From: Plasmodium relictum
Taxonomy: Eukaryota; Apicomplexa; Aconoidasida; Haemosporida; Plasmodiidae
Length of the DNA stretch: 64,000 nucleotides
Direction: 5' to 3'
Assembly: GCF_900005765.1 (NCBI RefSeq)
Contig: NC_041686.1
Span: 620,001-684,000 of the forward strand
Shown: positions 23,613 to 35,530 of the stretch, piece after piece
Layout: each line of letters begins with the position of its first letter
Position numbering within the stretch: the stretch's first letter is position 1
Notes under the pieces: generated by a model
What the model was told of the DNA's origin: nothing
The model's input: the letters and a program-made list of their open reading frames with translations, nothing else
Databases searched by the model: none
Made by a program: the position numbers and the translations under genes

Positions 23613-25003
23613 TTACGTATATAAAGATGGATCTATTTCATTAGGAATAGGATGTATTTCTGTACCTAATTCTATTTCAATTTTATATAAATTAAAACGA
23701 TCTTCATATGTAATTAAGTTAATAGCCAATCCTAAATGCCCATATCTACCAGATCTACCAATTCTATGTAAATAAGTCTCTGAATTTTTTGGGAAATCAA
23801 AATTAATTACAACATTAACTGATTGTATATCAATACCTCTAGTAAAAAGATCGGAAGAAACCAAACATCTACAAGCCCCGTTTCTAAAATCATGAAAAAC
23901 TCGATTTCTATGTGTTTGTGACATTCTAGCATGGATATAAAAGGAGCTGTAACCTAATTCGGTGATTTTTTTTGCTAATAATTCTACTCTAGTTATACTA
24001 TTACAAAAAATAATAGCTTGGTTAATTTGTAATTTTGCAAATAAAGTATTTAAGCAATGAACTTTTTGTCTTTCCTTAACAAAAGCATAATACTGAGTAA
24101 TTCCTTTCAAAGTTAATTCATCCATTAAATTTATCTCATGAGCATCAGATAGATAAATGGCTCTAAATTCTTTTACTGTAACTGGGAAAGTAGCAGAATA
24201 CATTAAAATTTGCTTTTCCTTGGGCAAAAATTTCATTAATTCTTCAACAATAGGTTGAAATTCAGGAGATAATAATTTATCTGCTTCATCCATTACCATT
24301 ATATGACATCCTGATAAATTTGCCACATCTTTATTTGCTAAATCTAAGATACGACCTGGAGTCCCGCATAATATATGAACAACGTTATATAATCTCATTA
24401 TATCTTCTCTTAATGATGTTCCACCAGTTGTTACCATGCATTGAACTTTCATATGCTTTCCTAACTCTTTTATCATTGCTGACGTCTGCAGTGCTAATTC
24501 TCTTGTCGGTACTAATATTAATCCTATAAAAGGAGAAAAAAATAAAATAAATAATGATATAGAAACTGTAAAAAGTAAAAGGAAATTTTTTTTTTCCCCA
24601 TTTCTTTGTATAAAATACCTTGGATAAAATTTTTATGAGTGTTACATTTTTCTAATAAAGGAATTGCAAAAGCAGCTGTTTTCCCTGTTCCATTTTTTGC
24701 TCTAGCTAAAATATTCTTTCCTGCCAAAGCAACGGGGATACTTTCTTCTTGTATAGGAGATGGTTTTTCATATCCTTTTTCAAATATTCCCATTAAAAGT
24801 TCCCTTTTTAAAAAATAATCTTCAAATTCATTTCCTTTGGTTTTTGTTACATCTTCTGTTTTATATCTACGATCTTTTAATGGTTCTAATACTCTTTTTT
24901 TCCAAGCTTCATCAAATATTACATTTTCATCTATTTTATTTAAATTACTGGAACTATTCAAAGCATTTGAGTTTGTAGCGGTACAATTAGTTTGATAATT
25001 CAT
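23613..25003 (-). CDS. DOZI: DDX6-family ATP-dependent RNA helicase DOZI
   Basis: Two exons, 24619-25003 and 23613-24523, with a 95-nt intron, give 431 aa, the size of the Plasmodium DDX6/Dhh1 homologue. DEAD-box motifs appear in order: [17 protein letters not shown] (Q motif), [16 protein letters not shown] (I), PTRELALQ (Ia), [10 protein letters not shown] (Ib), MDEADKLL (II), YSATFPVTV (III), [13 protein letters not shown] (IV), [20 protein letters not shown] (V) and [13 protein letters not shown] (VI). DOZI binds and stabilises translationally repressed mRNAs in female gametocytes as part of a cytoplasmic ribonucleoprotein with CITH; loss is known to block zygote development in P. berghei. 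The N terminus is Asn/Ser-rich and short. A TA tract starts six bases upstream of the ATG and 5 kb of non-coding DNA lies behind it. Confidence 0.97.
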
Positions 25004-25008
25004 TTTGA

Positions 25009-25016
25009 TATATATA

Positions 25017-25080
<64 letters not shown>
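25009..25080. repeat. TA-dinucleotide microsatellite next to the DOZI start codon
   Basis: About 70 bp of almost pure TA, interrupted once by a TTT, begins six bases upstream of the DOZI ATG. It would lie in the 5' UTR of the mRNA or at the core promoter. Confidence 0.9.
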
Positions 25081-25083
<3 letters not shown>

Positions 25084-25813
25084 TAAATATGCATATATAG
25101 GTATTAAAATATAAATAAGAATTTGTAAATCAAATTGGAATAGTTTATCACATTTAAGGATAAAAAAAAAAGGGGGGGAAAAAAAGATAGAAAAATGGAA
25201 TATGAAAAAAGAAAAAAAAAAAGGAAAAAAGAAAAAGAAAGGGATTAAAAAAAAAAAGTATTGAACTAAATATACACATAAATCCCAATTAGGAAAAATT
25301 TTTTATCTTAATAGAAAATAAAAAGCTTAAAGATACAAAAAAAAAAAAAAAAGATAAATAAATAAAACAAAATATAATGTACTGTAATATAATAAAGAAT
25401 TATTAGCCCATATATATTTTTTTTTAAATAAAATTATTATAATTATTTCAAATAAAAATAAAAAAAAAAAATAAAATAAAATAAAATAAATAAATAAAAT
25501 ATAAAAATCTTTAAACCTAAGAAATGAAAAAAGTAAACAAAATGTAATCTTATATATACATTTATGCATAAACTTAAGAAAAAAAAATATTATGTATTAA
25601 GAAAAGTTATAAAATTAAGTAATTTTAAATTTTACTTATTTAATGCAAAAACAATAATTTAAAAAAATAGAATACATATATATGTGTATATATATTTATA
25701 TAAATTTTTTTAAATTATAAACAAACATAAAACAAAAATATTTATTGTTGTAATAAGGAATATGATGTATCATCGTATGTGATCTATATATTTTTGTAAA
25801 CAAAAAAAAAAAA

Positions 25814-25852
<39 letters not shown>

Positions 25853-26888
25853 AAAGGATTCTTTTACAATATATTTTTTTTTTACCAATAATGAAAAATA
25901 ATACAAATAAAAAAATAAAAAGATAAATAAATATATATATATATGTAAATCTTAAAAAGAAGTAAAAATTTTACAATTAAAAAATATATATAAGAACGAA
26001 CTACTAAAAAATTTGAAAAAGAATAACAATAATTAATAAGAAAAAAAGGAAATAAAAATAAAACAAAGAATGAAGAAAAAATAAAATATACAGATGTATA
26101 AATGATCAAATATATAAAAAAAATGTGTACATATATTTTATGAAATAATAATAGCTTTAATAATATTAATAATATTTATAATTATAATATATTAAAATAA
26201 AAAAAAAAGAAAAAAAAAAAAACAAGGATATTACAGAAAAAAGAATAATATAGTAGAAGATATATATATATATATATATTCGACAATATATGTATAATTA
26301 GAAATGAAAATTTTATAAAAAAAAAGGAAATAAAAAATATGATGTGCGTATATAAACAGCTACTTGGAATTATTGATAAATAAACTCTATACAATACACA
26401 TTTACAAAAAATTATTTATTTATAATTCACATAATAGAAGAATAAAAAAAAAAAAAATAAATAATATATTTTATTTTTTAGTATATGCATATTTATATGC
26501 ATTTATTATTTCATTTATAAAAATTTGAAATTGCGTTTATGTATAAAAAAATATATATCCATGATGTTCATTTATATTAAAGCACAAATAAAGTTATGAA
26601 AAAAAAAAAATTAAAAAATGTGATAGAATAAATTAAAAGTTCATTAAATCATTACATATATATATAATTAGTCATAAAAAATGTTAATTTATTAATAATA
26701 TAAAGTTCTTAGTACCTCAGAAAAAAAAAAAAAAATTAAATTCTGAAAGTACGCGTATTTATTTGATAAATATTTTTTCTGATTATGTATTCCTTAATAA
26801 TACTGTTTTAATTCAGCTTAATCATTTTCAATTTTTATATTAGTTTTCTGTATTTAATTTTAATTTTTTTTTTGTTTTTTATTTTTTG

Positions 26889-26973
26889 CTTTTTTATTTT
26901 TAGTTTTTGTTTTTTTGTTTTTGGTTTTTGTTTTTTTGCTTTTAGTTTTTGTTTTTTTATTTTAAACTTTTTG
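26889..26973. repeat. 21-bp T-rich tandem repeat, four copies
   Basis: Copies lie at 26889-26909, 26910-26930, 26931-26951 and 26952-26973 (22 bp). The unit is about T7-(G/A)-(C/T)-T4-(A/G)-G-T5-G, with the central positions varying between copies. It lies about 1.9 kb upstream of the DOZI ATG. Confidence 0.7.
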
Positions 26974-27251
26974 TTTTAGTGCTTGTTCCTTTTCCTTTTT
27001 ATTTTTCTTTTTTTTTTTTGTAGCTTATCTGTTAATTACTTTATGTATATTAATTAAAAATATTTATTTATTTATTTATTTTTTTATTTTCTTTTATTAA
27101 ATTATAATAATTTTTAATTCTTCGTTAACTTATATTTTTTAATTATCTTGTAATTTTTGTTATTTTAACTTATTTTTCTTTTAAGATCATTACTTAAATT
27201 CTATTTTTATCTTTATATCATTAAAAAAAAATAAAAACAAATATTTAAATG

Positions 27252-27298
<47 letters not shown>

Positions 27299-29854
27299 TA
27301 ATAAATAACTTCTTACAATATTAAAAAAAAAAAAATGAAAATTATAACAATATTTAAAAATAAATTCTTATTTGAAATAATCAATCATTTCACTATTATT
27401 TTTTTTTCAAAAATGTATGAGAATAATAAAAAAATTAAAATAAAAAAAAAGATGTGTAAAAAATTGAGTAGAAAAAAAAAAAAAAATAAATTATATATAA
27501 TTTTAAATTAAAAACATTAATCCTTAAGAAAAAATGAGCATGATATATTTTGAAAAAAATAATAAAATATAAAATTATTCATACGTAACAAAACATTATA
27601 AATATTAATTTAATCAAAGTATAATAATAATTTTGTTTTATTTATTAATTTTTAAATTAAATTTAAGGATTAAATTTTTTTTTTTTTTTTTTTTTGTGTT
27701 CTATTTTACTATTTTTTTTTTTTATTCAAGTCAAAGTATATACACAATGTAAATAATTTTGAATAATTGTACTTTATTAGGTCAGAAGTCATATATATTA
27801 AAAATGTTTAAGAATAAATTGCAATTTCAGTTTTTATCAATTATTATTTTTAGAATAATATTTTTTAGTAAAAGATACGGATATATATACTAATTTCTAT
27901 GTATGCATTTAAGTATTTTGGAGTTATGCTAATTTGCTCAATTTTTATATATTATTTAGAAGTGTCTTTTTAACTTTAATTCTAAAAGAAAAAAAGACTT
28001 CACACGCACACGTTATTTTATAATAGATATAAATAAAAAATATGGTCCTTAAATCAATATAAAAAAAAAATAATAAAAATAAAAAATAAAATGATAATAT
28101 CGTTATTTTATATAAATAATATTAAAATTATGAAAGGATAAACTATAAAAAACTAAAACAAGTATGCATATAAATTAATGTTTACAAAAAAATTATAGAT
28201 ATTTTCAGTGAAGCAAATACAAACAGTATTTTTAATATAATCTAAAAGATATTGTATAAAATAATTCTTTAAAAAATGCCATATGCATATACATTTTAAG
28301 AGTATTTCAAATAAATAAAATATGTATTTTTTTAAATCAACATTTTTTTGATTTTTTAACATTGTGTTTAAATTAATTTCATTGTATATAAACGAATTAT
28401 TGATATTTTTTAATTATGAGCATTCAATTATATACTTATTCTTTAAAAAATGTTTTAGTAATTTAAGAAAACGCATAAATTTATGTAAATAGAAAACTAT
28501 TGTTCAAATAATTTCGTTATAATTAATGATCAAATAACTTATGTTACTAAAAAAAAAAAAAAAAAAGACTTTAAATCTCATTATTTAGAACAAAATAAAA
28601 TCTTCTTTGTACAATTAGTGATATATAACAGGAAATTAGGATTTATTTCTTTTGATATATTTTAAAAAGATATTTTTCATAAATGTATTTTTAAAAATAT
28701 TTAGTTTAAACATATAGCTTCGATAACTTTAAGTATATATATAAAAAAACTTTTTTTTATTGAATTTTTTTTAAATTCATATTATGTAAATTTCTTAATT
28801 ATAAAAACATATAATGATAGATTATTTAATTTTATGTATTATATTAGAAAAGCATAAAATGAATACTCTTAAAAATAGATCACAATAATTTTACTTAACA
28901 TTCAAGATGTCTTTATAATATATATATGTGTTTACTTATTTCATATATCTAAAGAAAATTTTTTATAAAAATATAGGGATTAATATAGACAATAGTAGTA
29001 GCAAAATAACAAAAAATATTGAAAGTAATATATTGTAAGTCTTTTTGAAAATAAAATATTTCTTTACTTTCATAATATAATTATTTCTTTGTATTTCCTT
29101 TTAATATTTTTAATTATACATTTTTTTATATTTAATAATATTAATATTTATGATATTGAAACAAAAAATAAAATTTTATTTTATTAATCTTTTATAAATA
29201 AATATGAAAATAGAAAATGTGTTTTTTCTTTTATTTGTCCATAAATATAATATTAAATATAATATTTTAATTTTAAGGCATAAATATACTTTAAATAAAA
29301 TTTATTATTATATTATTCCAATAAAAAAATAAAAAAAAATGAAAATTAATTTAAAAAAATTGCATATTCATTTTTTTATACATAAGAATGCCCTTCAATC
29401 TAATATTACATTTCTTTAAATTTAAAGTAAACATATATTTATTGCTAATATATTATTTTATTGTGATTTTTATGTATATGTATTCATATTTAAATTTTTT
29501 TTTTATTGCATTAAATTATCTTTAAGTTAAATTTAAAGATTACCCAAAATGGTAATACTCTTAATTTAAATGTATGTATAATCCCATAATAAAATTGTTG
29601 TTCATATTATACTTATGCAATTTTTATTGTATAAAATAAAAATTCTTTAATTTTTAAAATAACAATTTTATATAGGTTAATAGAGAATAGTTAATTAAAA
29701 AAAAAATATATTATTTTATTATAAAGTTATTGGAAGCTGATTCTCAATTTTACGACTACTTTTTACTTTTTCAAAAAATGTAAAATTTGTACAACTATTT
29801 TTATAAATTTTAGTTATGCAATAACTATAAAGTTTCATTTTATTTAAAAAAAAT

Positions 29855-29857
<3 letters not shown>

Positions 29858-29917
<60 letters not shown>
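29858..29917. repeat. TA-dinucleotide microsatellite
   Basis: About 60 bp of uninterrupted TA sit in the 3' flank of SPC2, roughly 170 bp past its stop codon on the - strand. Confidence 0.9.
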
Positions 29918-29919
<2 letters not shown>

Positions 29920-30089
29920 TTAAAAATGAACAGAAAACATTCAAAATAAAATTATGAACATTGTTATTTCTTCTAAAGCAATTGTATTCTTATTATTTTA
30001 ACATAAAAAAATTTTAAATATCTTAATATTTTTACTTTTCTCAATTATCGTTATGCTCAAAAACAAAAAAAAAAAAAAAAATAGAATTA

Positions 30090-31442
30090 TTATTTTCCAT
30101 TTGTTAATTTAAAATTTTTTCCATGAATTGAAAGAAATTCCTTTAATATATTTTCCGCGTAATTTTTAATTAAATATCTAAAGAAAATAAAATAAAATAA
30201 TAATTATATATATAATATATAAAAAGAAAAAGAAGACATAAAATCATGAATTTTTATGTAGGATATAAATTGATATACCCATTTTCATTAAAGAGTTTCT
30301 TTAGGTCAAAATGAGTTGAATGAACTTTCTTATCTGATATAAAAACTGTATAAAAAATAAAATTATTTTAATAATAAAATTCATAATTTTTAAGTATAAA
30401 TAAATTTTTAACCTAAAATAATAGAACTTTTTTCTTTGTCTAATTTACAAGATAATTTAACTTCTGCTTCCTATAAAAAAAAAAAAAAAAATAAAATATG
30501 TAAAATAAAAAACAAAATTAAAAATATATAAATACGAGGAGAGCAAAAGTTTTATTATTATAATTTGACGCAGAAAAAGTTTTCTTATTAATTTACATTT
30601 TTTGTTTTTAATATCATAAAAGCATTTTCAAAATAAAAATATTCGAATATGAATAAGGCCACTGATACTACAAAAAAAGCGATCTAAAGCAAAAGAAAGA
30701 AACGAAGACCATTTAAAAATAAAATTTCATTTAAAGGAAATTATAAAAGAAAAAATGATATACGATTATTTATAACTCTCTACCAATAATTTTATCATAA
30801 GTAGTGGATTTTTTTTATATTGAACAAAAATAGAGCAATATGATCCTATAAAAATGTAAAATAAAAACATTTTAAAAAAATTGTAAATTTTTAATTATTA
30901 AAAAAATTAATTTTTGCAATAATAACAAATATTAAAATAATTTTAATAGTATATTTATACCAATAAATATTAGTATTAAACTCAAAAATATTCGTATATT
31001 AGAATATCGGACATTTTCCATATAATTTAATTCTCTAATTTTCTTAAAAATATAAGTAAAAAAACACATATATATATGAAGAACTTTATTATTTTTAAAA
31101 CTATATAACTATTTTATTATTTTTTTTTTTTTTATTAAAACAAAAAAATTTATATTTGCTAATTTCAGTAAAAATTAAAATCATTTTATTTATACTTCAC
31201 TTATATAGTCTTGAGTAACTTTTTTAATCTCTTGCTCACTGTATAAATTGTTAACATGATCTGTATGAGAAAATAAAAAAAAAAAAAATACTTATCAAAT
31301 ATTCAATGCAGAAATAATAATACATTTTTAAGTATTTTTTCTTTTATATTTATTTAGTGAATTGTCTTTTCTCATTTATATTCTTTTTTTTGTAAATTAT
31401 ACATGTGCTTTCCTCATTATTGTAAACTTTTTTGTTTGGCAT
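30090..31442 (-). CDS. SPC2: signal peptidase complex subunit 2 (SPC2/SPCS2)
   Basis: Eight small exons (31403-31442, 31196-31260, 30961-31042, 30784-30845, 30597-30683, 30413-30470, 30279-30345, 30090-30177) join in consistent phase to 182 aa, close to the family size. SPC2 is a non-catalytic ER membrane subunit that supports signal-peptide cleavage by the complex and its docking near the translocon. Visible features: a polar cytosolic N terminus, an ENVRYSNIRIFLSLILIFIG transmembrane segment, a short loop with KKNP, a second membrane segment (IAFFVVSVALFIFEYFYF), then a cytosolic domain with alternating hydrophobic strands (EAEVKLSCKLDKEKSSIIL, VFISDKKVHSTHFDL) and a final FDLKKLFNENGYLI region. 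This two-membrane-span topology with the C-terminal domain fits SPCS2. None of the exons exceeds 90 nt, so the gene is easily missed by ORF calling. Confidence 0.85.
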
Positions 31443-32099
31443 TTTTTCTTTTTATTTAAATTCTTAAAGGTAATTTTAATTAAAAAAGTATATATATATG
31501 AAAAATATATATTTTAAGTTTATAAATTCAACTATAATTTATTATTTTTTTTTCAGTATTTTTAAGAAAAAAAAAATAAAACAGTGATGCTTTATTACAT
31601 ATAAATCTTTTAATATGAATATATAAAATTATTTTTTTTGTTATTTGTGAAAAATATAATTAAAATTAGTAAATAAAAATAGGAATTTAATAAGATGTAT
31701 CAAAATAAAATATAAATTGCTAAAGAAAACTATTATTCTAAATACAATTTTTTTTACATGAAAAATACATATAAAAAAAATAATAAAATAATTGATATAT
31801 ACAATATTTACAAAAAAAAAAAAAAAAATTCAGGAAAAAAGTGTATGCATTTTTTATTTTCTTTCTTAATTTCTAATAATGGAGAGAAAAAAAAAAAAAA
31901 AATGTCTTAATTTTTAAACTTAGTTGCTTAAAAAAAAATAAAATAAATGAAAAAATAATTAAAAAAAACTAAAATGTAATTAGAATATGAACATTTTTTT
32001 GAATGATTAATTTTTTTACATTTACAAAGATTATTTATTATTTAAATTATAATTTCTTTTAGTAAATATATTTTTAATAATTAAACATATATTTTTAAG
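31443..32099. other. bidirectional promoter region (SPC2 / unknown five-exon gene)
   Basis: A 657-bp spacer between divergent start codons, made of A/T runs only. Both promoters and leaders must lie here. Confidence 0.7.
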
Positions 32100-32894
32100 A
32101 TGAACTTCGATATTGCGTTTGATGGAAATGAATATACATATAGCGGATATTCAAAAAATTCACATATAGAAGTAATTTTATATATTTTTTATGTTATTTA
32201 CTTATTTTGAGCTATTCTACTTTTGTTTAAAATGATTTATAGGATAAAAACTACACTTTAGACTATGAAAAATATGTACATTTTGCGTTTTTTTCATGTT
32301 TTTATATATCTTATGTAAAAAAAAAAAAGTGTTCAGACACTGAACTTTTATCTTGGTAAAAATTTCAAATTATAAATTACCATTATATAATGTTAATTTT
32401 TTTTCATAATACTATTAGGATATTATAATAATACCTTTTATTTATTATTATTATTTTTTTTTTAATACTATAGGTATTTGAAAAAGTTTAAGCATATTGT
32501 TATAAATGTAATATAAACATATACATACATAAATACATATATATATATAGTATATATATAGTTAATTATAAGCTTGTTTTTATTTTTTAAGTCTACAAAA
32601 AAGGTTAAGAAAACTTATTTTAATTTAATAAATAATCTTATTCAAGATAAATGTGTTAAAGTATGAAAAAGATAAATAATAAGGAACAATAATTTTTTTA
32701 TACTTTTTATTATAAAAATTTATTTTTCTTACAAAATTTTTTTTTTATATTTTTATATATTTTTTGTTCTATTATCATATTAGGCAACAGTTGAAAATAA
32801 TAAAAGGTATTTAACTCACAATGAAAATTTTATATTATGGGCTTGGAAAAGGAGAGCTTTAAAATATGATAAAGAACAATTCAATAAATTTTAA
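32100..32894 (+). CDS. conserved-looking small protein of unknown function (5 exons)
   Basis: Exons 32100-32171, 32243-32355, 32474-32507, 32592-32660 and 32784-32894 join with correct phases to 132 aa, beginning MNFDIAFDGNEYTYSGYS and ending WAWKRRALKYDKEQFNKF. All internal junctions are GT-AG, with donors GTAATT, GTAAAA, GTAATA and GTATGA. No signal peptide or transmembrane helix is seen. The C-terminal half is basic and helical with aromatic residues. I do not recognise the family. The exons stand out from the introns by G+C content and by absence of stops, so the gene is real even though each exon is too short for a 60-codon ORF filter. It is transcribed divergently from SPC2 and convergently with nicotinamidase (242 bp between stops). 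Confidence 0.75.
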
Positions 32895-33136
32895 TAAAAT
32901 TTTTTTTTTTTTTTTTTTTTTGTTATATATATATACGCTTTTAATTATTTGAAATAAGAAGATTTTATTTTTATTTATTGAACAAATTTTAATAATTTAA
33001 ATAAGTTGTACTTTTTTACCAAACATTTTCATAACAAAATTATGCATTTATGTGTTCTTATATATATATGTATAAGAATAAAGTAAAACTAATAAATAAA
33101 TAATATACAAAGTTATAAAAATTATGCAAAATATGT

Positions 33137-34360
33137 TCAGGTAAAAATATTACAAGATTTTATAAACTTAATTCCTTTTTTTTTTAAATCGTTCTTTTCT
33201 TCTTCTATCCTATATAAATAAGCTGTAGCATCTTCAATGATATATGTTTCAAAACCAAGATTAAGGAAGCTTATAGCTGTTTCTTTCACACAATATTCAA
33301 ATATGAAACCACATATATAAACAGATTTTATATTTCTTTCTTTTAGAATATTTAATAAATTTTCACAAACTTCTTGATTTTCAAGCATAGTATAACTATC
33401 CTTATTTTCATCTTGAGCTTTTTTAACAATAATATCATTAAGATGCCTAATTAATTTTTTATGAACTTTACAACCCTTCGTATTTTTTACACAATGAATA
33501 GGCCATATGTCTATTGCTTGATTTAAAAATTCTATTTTTTTATATTCTTTGATATCACTTATAGAATTAACATTTTTATAAATTTCTTTTGTTTTTTTAA
33601 TATTTTTAATATTTTTCCATACATCAGATAAATTATTAATTTCGTTTTTTTTTAAAAAGTTATAATTTAAGTTATCTACAGTTTTTAAATGACCGTTTTC
33701 TGTGTCTCTTTTTTGGGAATCTTTATTATCAAATAATTTTTTATCAGTTTTACTTTTATTAAGATATATGCTATTTTTACATATTTCTTCATAAATTATT
33801 CTATGTGTTTCAGCAAATGATATATGAAATTGGGGGTGATAATCAACTGACAAAATGCATAGAGAAAAATCATATGGATTGTATTTTTCTTGTAATTTAT
33901 TAAATTGTTCAATAAATATATCATTTATATAATCGCTATGTTTATTTAAGTCACTAATATTAAATGATTTGTTTCCATTTTCCTTTTCAAAATGGATATT
34001 ACAATTGTTTCCTCTTTCTATATTTTTCTCCTTATGACTTTTTTGTAATGTACCAAATCCATTAAAATTAACATTATTATTATTAAAAGGAAAAATAAAA
34101 ATTTCATCAAGACTTTTTTCATCATCTATATCACTATGGCATTTATAGTATTCTTCAATAATCTTATCATGTGAAGATTCTTTATTTTCTACTAATTTCA
34201 AGCAATCTTTTAATTTGATTAAGTTTTTTTCATTACAATTATACAATTTTAATCTTATTGAATTTATTTTATATAAAACGTCAAGAAAATCATCCCTAGA
34301 ATTAAATGATCCTCTTGGTAAAAAGTCATTTTGTGCATCTACTATAAGGAAGCATTTCAT
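33137..34360 (-). CDS. nicotinamidase with large Asn/Lys-rich insertions
   Basis: Single exon of 407 aa, roughly twice the usual 200-220 aa of the isochorismatase-fold family. It hydrolyses nicotinamide to nicotinate for the Preiss-Handler route to NAD+. All catalytic elements are present in order: VDAQNDFLPRGSF with the catalytic Asp at residue 8; DYHPQFHISF (about 170-180) giving the Asp/His/His metal site; WPIHCVKNTKGCKVHKKL (about 285-302); the lysine region IIVKKAQDENKDSYT (about 310-324); and GFIFEYCVKETA with the nucleophilic Cys at about 356. The extra length comes from insertions between residues about 20-160 and 190-275. These loops are low complexity and look parasite-specific. The enzyme is expected to be active and cytosolic or nuclear. 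Confidence 0.93.
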   Translation of the reverse strand: MKCFLIVDAQNDFLPRGSFNSRDDFLDVLYKINSIRLKLYNCNEKNLIKLKDCLKLVENKESSHDKIIEEYYKCHSDIDDEKSLDEIFIFPFNNNNVNFNGFGTLQKSHKEKNIERGNNCNIHFEKENGNKSFNISDLNKHSDYINDIFIEQFNKLQEKYNPYDFSLCILSVDYHPQFHISFAETHRIIYEEICKNSIYLNKSKTDKKLFDNKDSQKRDTENGHLKTVDNLNYNFLKKNEINNLSDVWKNIKNIKKTKEIYKNVNSISDIKEYKKIEFLNQAIDIWPIHCVKNTKGCKVHKKLIRHLNDIIVKKAQDENKDSYTMLENQEVCENLLNILKERNIKSVYICGFIFEYCVKETAISFLNLGFETYIIEDATAYLYRIEEEKNDLKKKGIKFIKSCNIFT

Positions 34361-34987
34361 TTTAATTAATTAAATTATATAATAAAATTTTCGTACTTTT
34401 TTTAAAAAGAAAATTTTTTCCCATTTATATATTAATGCAGTTTATCTAATATTTAATTATTATAGCATATAATGTAATTTTAGGATATATTATTAAAAAA
34501 AAAAACTTGGAAAGTAAAAAGTAACATTAAAGTTATTTTTATATTTAAAATATATATGAAGAAACAAATTCTTATATAAAAGATTTAACTTTTAATTTTT
34601 GAAAATTTAATTTTGAGGATGATTTATGTAACAACATAAAAACAATTTAAACACAGAAAAATAAAATTATATTTCATAAAAATTAATCATAATTTTTTGA
34701 ATATTTTTTATTTTATCTATTTTTTTTTTAATTTTTTATTCAACTTTTAAGATATAAATTAAAAATATTTAAGTTGCTTTAACCAACCCTGAAAGAGGAA
34801 ATCTTTATTATTTAATAGACTTATTGTAAATTAATGTTCTTTAATTATTTACAATATCAAAATAAAAAATAAAAAATTGAAAAAGCAATTTTTTTATTTT
34901 TTTTTGAAATCTTGGTCTGCATAAGATTAAAAAAATTCTTTAGTATTTTATAATTTTTTTAAATATTATAAAAAATTGGCTACATAC
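34361..34987. other. spacer upstream of nicotinamidase
   Basis: This is the promoter or leader of nicotinamidase on the - strand. Two good - strand acceptors occur here (exon starts near 34914, after TTATGCAG, and at 34788, after CCTCTTTCAG). They could receive the GTATGT donor at 34987 as a leader intron. Confidence 0.45.
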
Positions 34988-35089
34988 TTAATCTTCTATT
35001 CCATGAATATTAAAAGGATTTTCATCTAACTTAGAAAGTGTTAGTACTAGGAGGTGCAGAATAAATATAGTTAAATAAAATCTTTGCAT
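34988..35089 (-). CDS. candidate 33-aa secreted micropeptide or first exon
   Basis: ATG at 35089 opens 33 codons: residues 1-20 are MQRFYLTIFILHLLVLTLSK, a textbook signal peptide, then LDENPFNIHGIED and TAA. The stop is followed immediately by GTATGTA, an excellent splice donor (GT at 34987-34986). The 102 bases are visibly richer in G+C than the flanking spacer, and the other two forward frames are closed by stops. It may be a short secreted peptide with a spliced 3' UTR, the first exon of a gene whose model I have wrong, or an upstream ORF in a spliced nicotinamidase leader. I know of no homologue. Confidence 0.35.
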   Translation of the reverse strand: MQRFYLTIFILHLLVLTLSKLDENPFNIHGIED

Positions 35090-35499
35090 ATTACATTTAA
35101 GAAAAATATTTATTATAATTCAGAAATGCTTGCCTTCATTATGTTTTTTATAATTTATATTATAAAAATTTTAATTATAATGAATTATTAACATTTCATT
35201 AAATTATATATATATACTTTTTCTTTTAAAAATATTTTTAATGAAATGTGATACATAAAAAAAAAAAATTAAAAAAAAAACAATAAAATCAATATAATTA
35301 AACATAGAGAACTTTATATTTGTTGTTAAATTTATTAATTTTTTCTTTTTTTTTTTTTGTTACAATAGATAAAATCAATTACTAGTACACATGAATGTTT
35401 CTTTAAGATTAAAAACAATTAAATGTTTTTGCTTAACATTCAGGTGAATCTTAGTCTTTATCGTTTAAATTACTTATTAAAAAATTTAATTTTTCTTTA

Positions 35500-35530
<31 letters not shown>

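Larger units (their letters stand above)
25004..30089. other. 5-kb intergenic region upstream of DOZI
   Basis: One of the two longest spacers. It carries the DOZI promoter and leader and the 3' flank of SPC2 on the - strand. Contents: TA microsatellites at about 25009-25080, 27254-27295 and 29858-29917; a G7 run at 25172-25178; AAAT repeats near 25820-25850; a 21-bp T-rich tandem repeat at 26889-26973; and a bulged hairpin with adjacent CACACGCACACG at 27959-28012. Only short low-complexity ORFs occur. Confidence 0.7.

Noticed and set aside
27254-27295. TA tracts as possible telomere-like or CRISPR-like arrays
   Set aside because: They are simple dinucleotide microsatellites without spacers or the GGGTT(T/C)A telomere unit.
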